64,000 nucleotides of DNA from Deltaproteobacteria bacterium (GCA_016704445.1 JADJAE010000038.1:1-64000), one strand, 5' to 3'. Shown: positions 8,632-18,770, counted from the first letter of the stretch. Numbers and translations: made by a program. Notes: generated by a model not told the origin, from the letters alone.

Positions 8632-9309
8632 TTAGAAATCGCACCCTGGACCGGACCCGACGACTCCGCCGTCATGCGGCTGAACCCCGGTAGACTCGAG
8701 TGTCATCCGGCCAACGACTCGTGCGCGGTGCACGATGACGACCCGCCCGGGGTCATCGGGGTTCCGCAGCTCGCACGGCGAAGTCAAGACCGCCTCCACG
8801 CGATCACCCACCCGCCCGACGACCGTAACGTCCACCGGACAGTCGCCAAACTTGGAACAATACGGATCGGCAGTGGGGCAGTTCTCGCGACCAAGCGGGG
8901 AAGCGGCGACGAACTGCATCATCGACACCCCCCGGGAGTTGAACCCCCCCCTCTCCCTGACCCGCCACGTGGCCGCCATGGGATCCAACGACCCTCGGAA
9001 CTCTCCCTCGACGAATACCCGGCGGCAATCCTGATAGGACGCGCCGAGTCCGGCCGCGGAAGAACGGCATACCTGCCGCCGCTCGCCCGAGGGCAGCGTA
9101 AAGTCGATCTCGATAAACGAGTCGCCGCACCCCGGAGCGATCGAGGGGATGCCGGGGGCGTCTGGGGACGCGTCCGCGACGAACGTGGCGTCCGCGGGAG
9201 CGTCGACCGCGCTCACGGCTGAGTCCGCCCGCGCGTCGACAGCACTTGCCGGCTCCGGGGTGAGGCAGCCGAAGAACGAGAAAGGAAGGAGCAGAAACGT
9301 CGTCTTCAT
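8632..9309 (-). CDS. Predicted lipoprotein
   Basis: This 225-residue protein has a short hydrophobic N-terminus ending FSFFGC, an imperfect lipobox with Cys15. A linker of repeated Asp-Ala follows (DARADSAVSAVDAPADAT), of the same style as the linkers in the 5.3 kb and 55.0 kb lipoproteins. The folded part from residue 55 onward has several cysteines (CGDS, QVC, QDC, ENC, YCSKFGDC, SPC), which suggests disulfides in an exported protein. It is 13 bp downstream of the 9323 gene and probably cotranscribed. Function unknown. Confidence 0.75.
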   Translation of the reverse strand: MKTTFLLLPFSFFGCLTPEPASAVDARADSAVSAVDAPADATFVADASPDAPGIPSIAPGCGDSFIEIDFTLPSGERRQVCRSSAAGLGASYQDCRRVFVEGEFRGSLDPMAATWRVRERGGFNSRGVSMMQFVAASPLGRENCPTADPYCSKFGDCPVDVTVVGRVGDRVEAVLTSPCELRNPDDPGRVVIVHRARVVGRMTLESTGVQPHDGGVVGSGPGCDF

Positions 9310-9322
9310 GTTCGTGTTCCTC

Positions 9323-10930
9323 TTACCACTCGGGCCACTGGTTGCCGGTACGCCCCGTCTGGGCCATCACAAAGCGGTAGTGAGGGCAGGTGAAGCCGGA
9401 GACCGGCCGGACCACGAACTCGTAAGTTCCGGGGGCGATCGCCTCAATATAGCCTCCCGCCGAACTCGCGTCGCCACTCGACTGCCCTCCGTGAGCCCCG
9501 TCCTGCCATTGGAGCATGCGCTGACCCCCGAAGTGCTGCAGGATCGTCGGCCCGAACACGTCGATCTCGACCCGGCAGCTCGATGACATGTCCGTCACCG
9601 CTACGCTCACCCCCTGCGCCTGCGAGAGGTAGATCGTGAACCGCTGTTCGCTCGTGCCCGTCGGGAGGCGACCGTCGAAGCGATCGCCCCAACTCCGACG
9701 TGCGCCCAAGGCCGCCCGACTCACGTCGCAGTTGCTCGATCCGCAGCCGAGCAGCGCCTGCGTAGAGTAGCTGCCCGCCGCCGCCGCGTTGACGATCCAC
9801 GTCCAGTGGCCCGCCGTCCCGACCGAGTTGATCGTGATGGTGGGGGAGGAAGTCGTGACGCCGTAGGTGCCGTACAGCGAGCCACTCGGCGTGAAGACGT
9901 ACACCGTCGTATTGGCGTTGACGTCGATGGCCAAGGAGGTACTCGACGAGGGAACGTGGATCGAAAACGCGTCGAGGTCGGAGCCGCCCTGGCCTGCCGC
10001 ACTGAGCGACACGCCGTGAGGCATCGGGTACGCCTCCTCGATCGTGTCGCCGATGTCGTCACTTCCGGAATCGAGTTCGACCTTCCCTTCCCAGTCGCTC
10101 GTCAACCCGCCGTAGAACACCGCTGCGTACCAGCCGGTGGCGGTCAGCGACCCGGTCGAGACGGAACCCGACGTCCCGCCGTTGACCCACGTTCCGCCGC
10201 CCGATCCGGAGATCCTGTAGATGTCGACCGAGGGAGCACCCGCGCGTCCCCGGAAGGTCGACGTGACGCGGAAGCTCTGCCCCTGCTCGCCCCGGAAGAG
10301 GACGAAGTCGTCGTCCTGCGCGTCCTCGAAGCGCGGATACTGGGAGACGCCGTTGCCCCACCAGACCTTGTCGCCCGTCGTGGTCCGCGGACTCATGGGA
10401 GTTGCGCGATGAAAAGCGTTGGGGAAGTCGTCGCCAGCGACGAAGCCCGTGCCACTGTAGATACTCTGGACGGCACGCGTCGTCTCGTAGCGCATGGAAG
10501 TGTACTGGAGCATCCGGCCGTACCAAGTGTCGCTGCCCACCACGAGTTCGCGAAGGCCGTTGCTGTTCGTCCCTCCGGACCCGTACAGCAACACACCGAG
10601 CGCGTTCTTCCAGTCGACCGTCATCGCGATTCGGGCGCTGACGTTCTGCCAGAACGCGTTCCGAGGGGGGTTGTACCAGCACGCGCTGGCGCTCCCGGCA
10701 TTGGGGAGTCCAGCGGTACAGAACATCGCGCTACCGCACTGGCTGTTATTGGTGCACTGGGGCAAGCAGATTCCCCCATTCGATCGAATGGCGTTGGCCG
10801 TCGTCATGACGCAAACGAACCCAGACGGGCAGCTCGCACCGAGCGCAAGACAGTCCTCCGGACCCTGGGACCCCTGGGATTCTGAGCCGAACTCGTCCGT
10901 CGTGGAGGCGTAGCCCGCGTAGGTCCATCG
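9323..10930 (-). pseudogene. 5'-truncated exported-type protein
   Basis: The frame codes convincingly from 10930 down to 9323, but an in-frame TAG at 10931-10933 precedes it. No signal peptide or suitable start lies at the front. Reading from 10930, residues such as EDCLALGASCPSGFVC continue smoothly into the first available ATG (10807), so that ATG is inside a Cys-rich module and not a true start. Downstream are beta-rich segments typical of secreted pre-peptidase-like domains (YAAVFYGG, SLAIDVNANTTVYVFTP, VSVAVTDM). Translation from 10807 would give 494 residues without export. A rearrangement near 10931 best explains the missing start. Confidence 0.65.
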
Positions 10931-11098
10931 CTACTGGATCTTCGACAGCGGCATCTGGAGCTTTCCGAGTTTCAGCGGGGCACCTTCATCGCTCTCGTGG
11001 AGATGGGCGTCGGACACGCCCTCTGGATGCGCCGGACAATTCCACTGGAAGACGGTCGAGGTATCGTGCCGGTGGCGATGTTGCTCGCTGACCGCTGA
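10886..11098 (+). pseudogene. Possible gene tail at a rearrangement junction
   Basis: A plus-strand frame open from 10886 ends at TGA 11096-11098. Its second half reads like protein (LSEFQRGTFIALVEMG, then IVPVAMLLADR) with high G/C at third positions. There is no start, and the upstream part overlaps the truncated minus gene. It may be the 3' remnant of a gene cut at about 10931, or chance. Confidence 0.25.
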
Positions 11099-11175
11099 TT
11101 GCTGCGCCGGACCTCCCACGTCCCCTCACTCGCCGCTCCCCGCCCCGCATCCCGATCGGGTACCCTCCGCGCCCG

Positions 11176-12738
11176 ATGAGCGACGACCTCTGTAGCCTCC
11201 CCGCCACCACGCTCCGCGACCTCCTGGCCCGCGGCGACGTCTCCTCCCGCGAGGTCGTCGACGCCCACCTCGACCGCATCGCCACCCACGACCACACGCT
11301 GCGCGCCTTCACGCAGGTGTTCGTCGACGAGGCCCGCGCCGAGGCCGACGTCCGCGACGACGAGCGCCGCCGGGGCATCTCCCGCGGCCTGCTCCACGGC
11401 CTCCCGGTCACCATCAAGGAGTGCTTCGACCTCGTCGGGCTGCCCACCACCATGGGCGTGCGGGGGCTGCTCCACCACCGGGCCGCGCGCGACGCCGTGA
11501 TGGCCACGATGCTGCGCGAGTCCGGCGCGGTGATCCTCGGGCGCACCAACCTGTCGCAGACGATGCTCTTCGCCGAGAGCCGCAACCCCATCTACGGGCA
11601 GACCGCCAACCCCTTCAGCCTCGACCACACCCCCGGCGGCTCGTCGGGAGGCGAGGCCGCCGCCGTCGCCGCGGGCCTCTCGCCCCTCGGGGTCGGAACC
11701 GACATCGGCGGAAGCATTCGCACCCCGTGCAGCTTCACGGGCATCACCGGCTTCAAGCCCACCCTCGACCGCCTCCCCTCTCGCGGCCAGAGCACCATCC
11801 TCAAGGGCCAGGAGGCCGTGCGCAGCCAGAGCGGCCCCATGGCGCGCACCGTGGCCGACCTCGACCTCTTCTTCCGCGCGATGGACCCGGCGCGCATGAG
11901 CGCGCTCGACCCACGGGTGCCGCCGCTCCCGTGGCGTCCGCTGGGCTCTCTGGCCGTGCGCGGGCTGCGCGTGGGCTACTACGCCAACGACGGCGTGGTG
12001 CCGGTGTCCACGGCGGTCGCCCGCGCGGTGGAGGTGGCCCGCGCGGCCCTCTCCGAGGCGGGCTGCGAGACGGTGCCCTTCACGCCCCCGGACGTGCCCT
12101 CGCTCTTCGACGAGTACCTCGCCGCGATGAGCGCCGACGGAGGCGAAGGGCTGATGGAGGCCCTGCGCGAAGACCCGATCGACCCGACCCTCGCGCCGCT
12201 GCTCTCGCTGGCGAAGCTGCCCGACGCGGTGCGACGCGGCATGGCCACGGCCTCGAAGCTGGGCGGTCAGTCGGGCCTCTCCCGCATGCTCAACGCCATG
12301 GGGAAGAAGAGCGTGAGGGCGTTCTGGGGGCACATCGACGCGCTCCGTCGCTACCGCCTCGGGCTGCTCGACATGATGGACGCGGTCGGAGTCGACGTGA
12401 TCCTGTGCCCGGCCTACGCGACCCCGGCGCTGCCGCACGGGATGTCGAAGAACTTCACCGCCGCCTCTACCCCGGCCCTCCTCTACAACGCCGTGCAGTT
12501 TCCCGCGGGCGTGGTCCCGGTGACGAGGGTGCGGCCCGACGAGACGAAGCGGCCGTCGCCGCAGGGGCTCCTCGAGCGCCACGCCGCGAAGGTCGACGCC
12601 CGGAGCGCAGGGCTCCCGGTGGGGGTGCAGCTCGTGGCGCGCCCGTGGCAGGACGAGGTCGCGATGGCCGCGATGGCCGCCCTCGAGTCCGCGCTGCGAG
12701 AGCGCGGCGACGTGCCCCGCACGCCGGTGACCCCGTGA
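11176..12738 (+). CDS. Amidase, amidase-signature family
   Basis: This 520-residue enzyme carries the full amidase signature and should hydrolyse an amide in the cytoplasm. The Ser-cisSer-Lys triad is visible: Lys81 in PVTIKECFD, Ser157 in GGSSGGEAAA and Ser180 in GTDIGGSIRTP. The overall layout is closest to the fatty-acid-amide-hydrolase/GatA-like branch. It lacks a signal peptide. GatB and GatC genes are not adjacent, so a role in Glu-tRNA transamidation is not supported. Its stop overlaps the GTG of the helicase gene by four bases, so the two are translationally coupled. Confidence 0.92.
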   Translation: MSDDLCSLPATTLRDLLARGDVSSREVVDAHLDRIATHDHTLRAFTQVFVDEARAEADVRDDERRRGISRGLLHGLPVTIKECFDLVGLPTTMGVRGLLHHRAARDAVMATMLRESGAVILGRTNLSQTMLFAESRNPIYGQTANPFSLDHTPGGSSGGEAAAVAAGLSPLGVGTDIGGSIRTPCSFTGITGFKPTLDRLPSRGQSTILKGQEAVRSQSGPMARTVADLDLFFRAMDPARMSALDPRVPPLPWRPLGSLAVRGLRVGYYANDGVVPVSTAVARAVEVARAALSEAGCETVPFTPPDVPSLFDEYLAAMSADGGEGLMEALREDPIDPTLAPLLSLAKLPDAVRRGMATASKLGGQSGLSRMLNAMGKKSVRAFWGHIDALRRYRLGLLDMMDAVGVDVILCPAYATPALPHGMSKNFTAASTPALLYNAVQFPAGVVPVTRVRPDETKRPSPQGLLERHAAKVDARSAGLPVGVQLVARPWQDEVAMAAMAALESALRERGDVPRTPVTP

Positions 12739-15326
12739 ACGACTCGCCCCTCGGCAAGCACCTCCCGGAGACGCCCGGCGAGATCAGCGCGGACGACATC
12801 TTCGCCCGCTTCCTCGACTACGTGGGCGAGCGCGGCCTGTCGCTCTACCCCGCGCAGGAAGACGCCCTGCTGGAGATCGTCGCGGGCCGCAACATCATCC
12901 TCAACACCCCCACCGGCTCGGGGAAATCGCTGGTCGCGACGGCGATGATCTTCCGAGCGATGAGCCTCGGGCTGCGCTCGGTCTACACCTGCCCCATCAA
13001 GGCGCTGGTGAGCGAGAAGTTCTTCGCGCTCTGCGAAGACTTCGGCCCCGACAACGTCGGGATGCTCACCGGCGACGCGAGCATCAACCGCGACGCGCCC
13101 ATCCTGTGCTGCACCGCGGAGATCCTGCTGAGCATGTGCCTGCGAGAGGGGCACATGGCGCCTGCCGACGTGGTGGTGATGGACGAGTTCCACTACTACG
13201 CCGACAAGGAGCGCGGCGTGGCCTGGCAGGTGCCGCTGCTCACGCTGTCGAGCGCCACCTTCCTGCTGATGAGCGCCACGCTCGGCGACACGACCTTCTT
13301 CTCCACGGAGATCACCCGCGTCACCGACCGCCCCACGGTGACCGTGCGCTCGATGCTGCGCCCGGTGCCGCTCAGCTTCAGCTACTCCGAAGAGCCCATG
13401 CACGAGGCCGTCGAGCACCTCGTCGAGAAGAACCGCCACCCGATCTACCTGGTGAACTTCACCCAGCGGGCCTGCGCCGAAGAGGCGCAGAACCTGATGA
13501 GCTCGGACTACTGCTCCAAGGAGGAGAAGAAGGCCCTCGTCGAGGCGATGCGCGGCGAGGACTTCGCGAGCCCCTACGGCAAGGAGCTGCAGAAGTTCTT
13601 GCGGCACGGCATCGGGCTGCACCACGCGGGGCTGCTCCCTCGCTACAGGCTGATGGTGGAGAAGCTCGCGCAGCAGGGGATGCTGAAGATCATCTGCGGC
13701 ACCGACACGCTCGGGGTGGGGGTGAACATCCCCATCCGCACGGTGCTCTTCACCAGGCTCTGCAAGTACGACGGGGAGAAGACCGGCATCCTGACGGCGA
13801 GGGACTTCCACCAGATCGCCGGGCGCGCTGGGAGGAAGGGCTTCGACGACGAGGGCTGGGTGGTCTGCCAGGCGCCGGAGCACGTCATCGAGAACCTCCG
13901 CGCGGAGATGAAGGCCGGCGACGACCCGAAGAAGAAGCGCAAGCTGGTGAAGCACAAGCCCCCGGAGAAGGGCTACGCGCACTGGGATCGGGCGACCTTC
14001 GACAAGCTGCGCACCAGCCTGCCCGAGCCGCTGACGTCGCGCTTCCGGGTGACGCACGCGATGGTGCTGGCGATGCTGCAGCGGCCGGGGAGATTGCACG
14101 ACGGCTGCCGCGCGATGCGCAGGCTCATCAAGAGCGCGCACGCGGGCCCGAAGGAGAAGCGGCGCCACGGGCAGATGGCGTGGACGATGTTCCAGTCGCT
14201 GGTGGGGGCGGGCATCGTGCGCAAGGTCGACGCGGGCGACGGCGCGGGCGAGCGCTTCGAGGTGCGCACCGACCTGCAGGTGGACTTCAACCTCAACAAC
14301 ACGCTCTCGCTCTGGCTTATCGACACGCTCCCGAAGGTCGACAAGGAGTCGCCCATGTGGGCGCTCGACGTGCTCACGCTCTGCGAGAGCATCGCGGAGA
14401 ACCCCGACGCGATCCTCTTCAAGCAGGTGGACTACCTCAAGCGCGAGGCCATCAACCGCATGAAGGCGGAGGGCGTCGAGTACGACAAGCGCATGGAGGA
14501 GCTGGAGAAGATCAGCTACCCCAAGCCGGGCGCGGAGTTCATCTACGAGACCTTCAACGCCTTCGCCGCGGAGCACCCGTGGGTGGGCACCGAGAACATC
14601 CGACCGAAGGCCATCGCCCGAGAGATGTTCGAGAACTACAGCACCTTCGCGGATTACATCCGGGAGTATGCGCTGGAGCGCAGCGAGGGCGTGCTGCTGC
14701 GCTACCTCTCGGACGTCTACAAGGTGCTCTCGCAGACCGTGCCGGTGACCGACCGCACGCTGGAGCTCACGGAGATCCTGGTCTTTCTCCGGGCGCTGGT
14801 GCGCGACGTGGATTCGAGCCTGCTCGACGAGTGGGAGCGGCTGCGCGCGCCCGACCCCGACGACGTGCTCGCCCCGGCCCCGGTGTCGGACGAGGCCGCC
14901 CCCCCGCCGGACATCACGCGCAACCGCCGGGCCTTCACGGCCATGGTGCGCAAGGCGCTCTTCTCGCTGGTGCGGGCCATCGCCAACGGCGACTGGTCCT
15001 ACGCGTCGCGGCTCATCGACGCGCCGGTCGGGGCCGAGGAGCCCTTCTGGTCGTCATCCGTGCTCCAGGCGGAGATGTGGCGGTACTTCCAGGTGCACCC
15101 GAGGCTGCGGGTGGACGTCGAGGCCCGCGCCCCGAAGAACACCCGGGTGCTCAAGGAGACCGACGAGGTCTGGGACATCCAGCAGACCCTGGTCGACGAC
15201 GAGGGCGACCTGGACTGGTTCCTCGAGGTGGAGGTCGACCTGCGGCGCTCGCGCGAGGCGGGGCGGCCGGTGATGCTGCTGCGCCGGGTGGACGACCTTC
15301 AGATGTCCCGAGAGACGGGCGCCTGA
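12735..15326 (+). CDS. Ski2-like DEAD/DEAH helicase, DUF3516-like
   Basis: This 863-residue protein starts at GTG 12735, inside the amidase stop region. The helicase motifs run in order: Walker A TPTGSGKS (about 58-65), DEFH box (from 150), SAT (180-182) and motif VI QIAGRAGR (about 360). The body, including the C-terminal part, resembles bacterial Ski2-like helicases annotated with a DUF3516 domain, presumed RNA helicases. Acidic and basic segments lie around 390-420 (KKKRKLVKHK). Substrate unknown. A strong hairpin (15403-15466) follows the stop. Confidence 0.88.
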   Translation: MNDSPLGKHLPETPGEISADDIFARFLDYVGERGLSLYPAQEDALLEIVAGRNIILNTPTGSGKSLVATAMIFRAMSLGLRSVYTCPIKALVSEKFFALCEDFGPDNVGMLTGDASINRDAPILCCTAEILLSMCLREGHMAPADVVVMDEFHYYADKERGVAWQVPLLTLSSATFLLMSATLGDTTFFSTEITRVTDRPTVTVRSMLRPVPLSFSYSEEPMHEAVEHLVEKNRHPIYLVNFTQRACAEEAQNLMSSDYCSKEEKKALVEAMRGEDFASPYGKELQKFLRHGIGLHHAGLLPRYRLMVEKLAQQGMLKIICGTDTLGVGVNIPIRTVLFTRLCKYDGEKTGILTARDFHQIAGRAGRKGFDDEGWVVCQAPEHVIENLRAEMKAGDDPKKKRKLVKHKPPEKGYAHWDRATFDKLRTSLPEPLTSRFRVTHAMVLAMLQRPGRLHDGCRAMRRLIKSAHAGPKEKRRHGQMAWTMFQSLVGAGIVRKVDAGDGAGERFEVRTDLQVDFNLNNTLSLWLIDTLPKVDKESPMWALDVLTLCESIAENPDAILFKQVDYLKREAINRMKAEGVEYDKRMEELEKISYPKPGAEFIYETFNAFAAEHPWVGTENIRPKAIAREMFENYSTFADYIREYALERSEGVLLRYLSDVYKVLSQTVPVTDRTLELTEILVFLRALVRDVDSSLLDEWERLRAPDPDDVLAPAPVSDEAAPPPDITRNRRAFTAMVRKALFSLVRAIANGDWSYASRLIDAPVGAEEPFWSSSVLQAEMWRYFQVHPRLRVDVEARAPKNTRVLKETDEVWDIQQTLVDDEGDLDWFLEVEVDLRRSREAGRPVMLLRRVDDLQMSRETGA

Positions 15327-15402
15327 CGAGGCACGCCTCCTGCAAATCCCTCCAAGGCTCTCGCACCGATCCCCGACGCGCCGCGCGCAACGCTGCAAGT
15401 CA

Positions 15403-15466
15403 GGGGATCTCCGGTACGAGCGCGAAGCCTCGGGGGGGGTGTTTCGCGCTCGTACCAGAGATCCCC
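15403..15466. repeat. Long hairpin sharing the GTACGAGCGCGA core
   Basis: Arms 15403-15426 and 15443-15466 are 24-bp inverted copies with one mismatch around a G-rich loop. The core GTACGAGCGCGA is the same as in the 22-bp repeat bounding 4484-5213, so this is a second locus of the same family. Position after the helicase stop suits a terminator or processing hairpin. The rest of the 308-bp gap before 15635 has no gene that I can support. Confidence 0.65.
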
Positions 15467-15634
15467 ACCGCGAGAGCGGACCCACGGCGCGAGGCTCCGG
15501 GCTGCCCCGCGAGATGACGCCTCGTGCGCGCGGCGCACGAACGACCGCACGCGCTGCACCCCTCGTTGCGGCGGAGATACCGCGCCCCGACTCGCTTGAC
15601 GAGCGCGCTCGATTGGTAGACCCCTCACCCTGAA

Positions 15635-16459
15635 ATGCCAGCTTTTCTAGTCTATCGCCTGGGGATGCCGATGCGCCGCGTGTCGATCGACACGCCGCCC
15701 GTCCGCGTGGGTCGCGACCCGGAGAACGACATCGTCGTCGCCAACGACACCGTGTCCCGCGAGCACGCGGCCTTCATGCAGGACGAGCGTCGCCAGTGGC
15801 ACGTCTCCTGTGTGTCCGGGTCGAACCCCATCGTGGTCGACGGCATCCTGGTGTCGACCTCCACGCCGATCTCCGACATGGCGGAGATCGTCGTGGGCAA
15901 CGACTGCATGATCGTGTTCGTGCTCAACCCCGCCAACGCGTCGCACCTGATGGAGCACCGGCAGCTCCAGCAGGTCGTCTGCCAGCGCTGCTGGTGGACG
16001 GGCATGGCGTCGGCGTTTCGCCAGGACTCGCCGTGCCCCCGCTGCGGCGCCGCGACGGTCGAGCCCGCGGAGTCCCCCGCCGACGTCGACTCGTCGATGC
16101 TCAACGAGACCGCGGGCACCCGGGTGATGACCGAGGTCGAGGTGCGCTCCTCGGCGCGCGTGCTGCGCGACGCCAAGCGCGCGGTGCTCGTGTGCACCGA
16201 CAGCCGCGGCGGTCGCAAGGTGCTCTCGGAGAGCGAGCCCACGCGCATCTCGAAGAACAGCGCCGAGCTCCCGCTGCGGGGCTTCATGCTCGTCGGTGAC
16301 GGCTTCACCCTGAACTGGGACGGCCACACCTGGAACCTCCAGAGCGACATGCTCTGGCCCGGCGTGAAGGTGAACGGCGCCCGGGTGAAGTCCACGCGCC
16401 TCCACGTGGGCGACGCCATCGAGGTCGGCAGCAACCGCTACGAGCTCACCACAGAGTGA
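15635..16459 (+). CDS. FHA-domain protein with zinc ribbon
   Basis: This 274-residue protein begins with a forkhead-associated domain (VRVGRDPENDIVV, then SREHAAF), which binds phosphothreonine. A four-cysteine zinc ribbon follows (Cys116/Cys119 and Cys134/Cys137). The C-terminal 100 residues look like a second, weaker FHA-like fold (TRISKNSAELPLRGF, then VKVNGARV). It converges, with a 9-bp gap, on a Ser/Thr kinase gene whose substrates it could recognise; that link is inference from position and family. Confidence 0.88.
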   Translation: MPAFLVYRLGMPMRRVSIDTPPVRVGRDPENDIVVANDTVSREHAAFMQDERRQWHVSCVSGSNPIVVDGILVSTSTPISDMAEIVVGNDCMIVFVLNPANASHLMEHRQLQQVVCQRCWWTGMASAFRQDSPCPRCGAATVEPAESPADVDSSMLNETAGTRVMTEVEVRSSARVLRDAKRAVLVCTDSRGGRKVLSESEPTRISKNSAELPLRGFMLVGDGFTLNWDGHTWNLQSDMLWPGVKVNGARVKSTRLHVGDAIEVGSNRYELTTE

Positions 16460-16468
16460 TAGCCCCCC

Positions 16469-17377
16469 TCAGACCGCGGTGAAGACCTCTTCGAGCGCCA
16501 CCTGCAGCACCCGGGCGTCGCTGTAGCGGAGCTTGAGGTCGCGCTCGATGCAGCGTCGGATGACCGCCCACGGCCCGGCGCGCATCTGCCCGCTGGCGGC
16601 GAGGGAGGGCGGCTCCTTCGAGGCGATCTCCACCATGATGGCGTAGAGCGTCTGCGCGCCGACGCCGAAGGGCGGCTGCCCCGCGATCATCTCGTACAGG
16701 ATCACCCCGAGCGCCCAGACGTCCGTGCGCGCGTCGACGTTGCGGGCGTTCATGAACGACTCCGGGGACATGTACGCGGGCGTGCCCATGATGTCCGTCG
16801 AGCCGGTGAGCCGAGCGTCGCTGAGCTGCGCGGCGCCGAAGTCCAGCACCTTGGCGACCGGGCGACCGTCGCCCTCGACCATGAAGATGTTCTCGGGCTT
16901 GAGGTCTCGGTGCACCACCCCGGCCTCGTGGGCGCACGCCACGGCGTCGATGACGGGCATCATCAGCGCGAAGGCCTCGAGGGCGGAGACCCGGTGCTCG
17001 GGGAGGTTCTGGAGAAACGCATCGAGGGTCTCGCCGTGGAGGTACTCCTGCACGGTGAAGAAGCGCCCGGAGTCCCGGTCGCGCCCGACGTCGACGCAGT
17101 CGACCACGTTGGGGTGGATCTTGTTGCCGACGCGCACCCGGTTGGCGATCTGCGCCTCGCGCACGAAGCGCTGCAGCGCGGTCTCCCGGTTCTCCCCCTC
17201 GTAGTGGAAGACCTTCACCGCGCACTCGCGCCCGGCCCACACGTTGGTCGCCCGGTACACCGCCCCGGTCGCGCCCGCCCCAAGCAAGGCGTCGAGACGA
17301 TATTTTCCGTCAATCAGCGAACCCACCCGACCCGCGCAGAGCTTCGCGAGCTGGGTGGCATCGTTGGACCTGATCAT
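16469..17377 (-). CDS. Serine/threonine protein kinase
   Basis: This is a 302-residue, single-domain cytoplasmic Hanks-type kinase. Visible parts are the Gly loop GAGATGAVY (33-41), Lys55 in AVKVFH, catalytic HRDLKPEN (156-163), DFG (179-181) and the activation-segment end GTPAYMSPE (to 206). All catalytic residues are present. No transmembrane or sensor domain follows, unlike many bacterial members. ATG 17377 was chosen because the kinase fold begins shortly after it. It lies 23 bp downstream of the M18 aminopeptidase gene and is probably cotranscribed. Confidence 0.93.
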   Translation of the reverse strand: MIRSNDATQLAKLCAGRVGSLIDGKYRLDALLGAGATGAVYRATNVWAGRECAVKVFHYEGENRETALQRFVREAQIANRVRVGNKIHPNVVDCVDVGRDRDSGRFFTVQEYLHGETLDAFLQNLPEHRVSALEAFALMMPVIDAVACAHEAGVVHRDLKPENIFMVEGDGRPVAKVLDFGAAQLSDARLTGSTDIMGTPAYMSPESFMNARNVDARTDVWALGVILYEMIAGQPPFGVGAQTLYAIMVEIASKEPPSLAASGQMRAGPWAVIRRCIERDLKLRYSDARVLQVALEEVFTAV

Positions 17378-17400
17378 CCCGGCACCACTGTCCGCGGACA

Positions 17401-18672
17401 CTACACCGTCAGGTGCGCATTCAACAGCGCGATCAAACGCGGATGATCCTCCGCCGCCGCGCACTCCCGGGACGAGTGCATGGAGAGCATCGGGTTGCCG
17501 AGGTCGACCACGGGCATGCCGAGGCGCGAGGCGCAGATGGGACCGATGGTCGACCCGCAGCCGATGTCGGTGCGCGTGACGAAGTCCTGGAGCGTGACGC
17601 CGACGCTGGCGGCGATGCCTCGGAGGGCGGCCGCGGTGCTGGCGCTCGATCCATACCGGAGGTTGTAATTGGTCTTGAGCACGGGGCCGCCGCCGAGCGC
17701 GGGCTTGTGCCGGGGCTCGTGCTTGTCGCCGTAGTTGGGGTGCGCCGCGTGGGCCATGTCCGCGGAGAGCATCAGGCTCGACGCGACGGAGGCATGCCAG
17801 GCGCTGCGGGTGAGCCCGCGCTCGGCGGCGATGCGCTCGAGCACCACCGAGAGGAGCGTCCCGTCGGCGCCGTCGAGGCTCGACGAGCCGACCTCCTCGT
17901 GGTCGAAGCACGCGAGCACGCCGCAGGTGTCGTCGCGCCCCACCTCGGCGGCCTCCATGGCGGCAAGGCCCGCGTGCGAGCAGGCCAGGTTGTCGAGCCT
18001 CGGGGCGAAGACGAGCGACTCGTCCATGCCGCCGAGGGTCGACGGGGTGAGGTCATAGAGCGAGACGTCGTGCGAGCGGACGGCCTTGGGGTCGACCCCG
18101 GCCGCGTCGGCGAGCAGGGCGAAGAGCGCCTCGGCGGCGTCGACCCCGGGCCGGGCCAGGCCCCAGGTGGGCGCGAGGTGGAGCTGCGGGTTGAGCTTGA
18201 GCCCGTCCGTGTTCACCGACCGATCGAGGTGGATCGCGAGCTGCGACACCCGCGCGATGGGGCGGTGCACGCGCAGCGGGTGGGCTTTACCGTCCTCGGT
18301 AAAGACGACCCCGGCGAGGCCCAGGTCGCGGTCGAGCCAGGAGTTCCAGAGGGCCCCGCCGTAGACCTCGACGCCGAGCTGGAGGCAGCCCTCGCTGGTG
18401 TACGCCGCGCGCGGCTTGAGCCGGAGGTTGGGCGAGTCGGTGTGCGCCCCGACGACGGCGAAGCGGCGCAGCGCTCCGTCGCGCAGGCGCCACGCGATGA
18501 CGGTGCCGTTGCGGTGGACGTACCAGTTGCCTGGCGAGAGGTCCCACGCCGGCGCGTCGAGCTCCAGGCGTCGAAAGCCCTTGGCGACGAGGCGATCGGC
18601 GAGGGTGAAGGCGGCGTGCCAGGGCGACGGCGAGGCGTCGACGAAGGCGCAGAGGTCACGGGCGGCGTGCAT
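17401..18672 (-). CDS. apeB: M18 family aminopeptidase
   Basis: This 423-residue protein matches M18 (aspartyl aminopeptidase-like) zinc peptidases in length and motifs. These are GAHTDSPNLRLKP (metal His about 77), DHEEVGSSS with the catalytic glutamates, SADMAHAAHPNY and DIGCGSTIGP. It removes N-terminal amino acids from peptides in the cytoplasm. ATG 18672 gives the family N-terminus. It is upstream of the kinase in the same direction and divergent from a lipoprotein gene. The symbol follows common use for bacterial M18 members. Confidence 0.93.
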   Translation of the reverse strand: MHAARDLCAFVDASPSPWHAAFTLADRLVAKGFRRLELDAPAWDLSPGNWYVHRNGTVIAWRLRDGALRRFAVVGAHTDSPNLRLKPRAAYTSEGCLQLGVEVYGGALWNSWLDRDLGLAGVVFTEDGKAHPLRVHRPIARVSQLAIHLDRSVNTDGLKLNPQLHLAPTWGLARPGVDAAEALFALLADAAGVDPKAVRSHDVSLYDLTPSTLGGMDESLVFAPRLDNLACSHAGLAAMEAAEVGRDDTCGVLACFDHEEVGSSSLDGADGTLLSVVLERIAAERGLTRSAWHASVASSLMLSADMAHAAHPNYGDKHEPRHKPALGGGPVLKTNYNLRYGSSASTAAALRGIAASVGVTLQDFVTRTDIGCGSTIGPICASRLGMPVVDLGNPMLSMHSSRECAAAEDHPRLIALLNAHLTV

Positions 18673-18770
18673 GGAGGCAGCACAAACCAAAGCCCGACCG
18701 GACTTGTCAACGTCGACGCCGCAACGCGGGCTTTGCGTCGCCGAGGGAGTGCCCGTAGTGTGCGCGGCCC

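Noticed and set aside
10972..12582. 536-residue minus-strand frame over the amidase
   Set aside because: Its composition is that of an antisense shadow, and the amidase signature on the plus strand is unambiguous.
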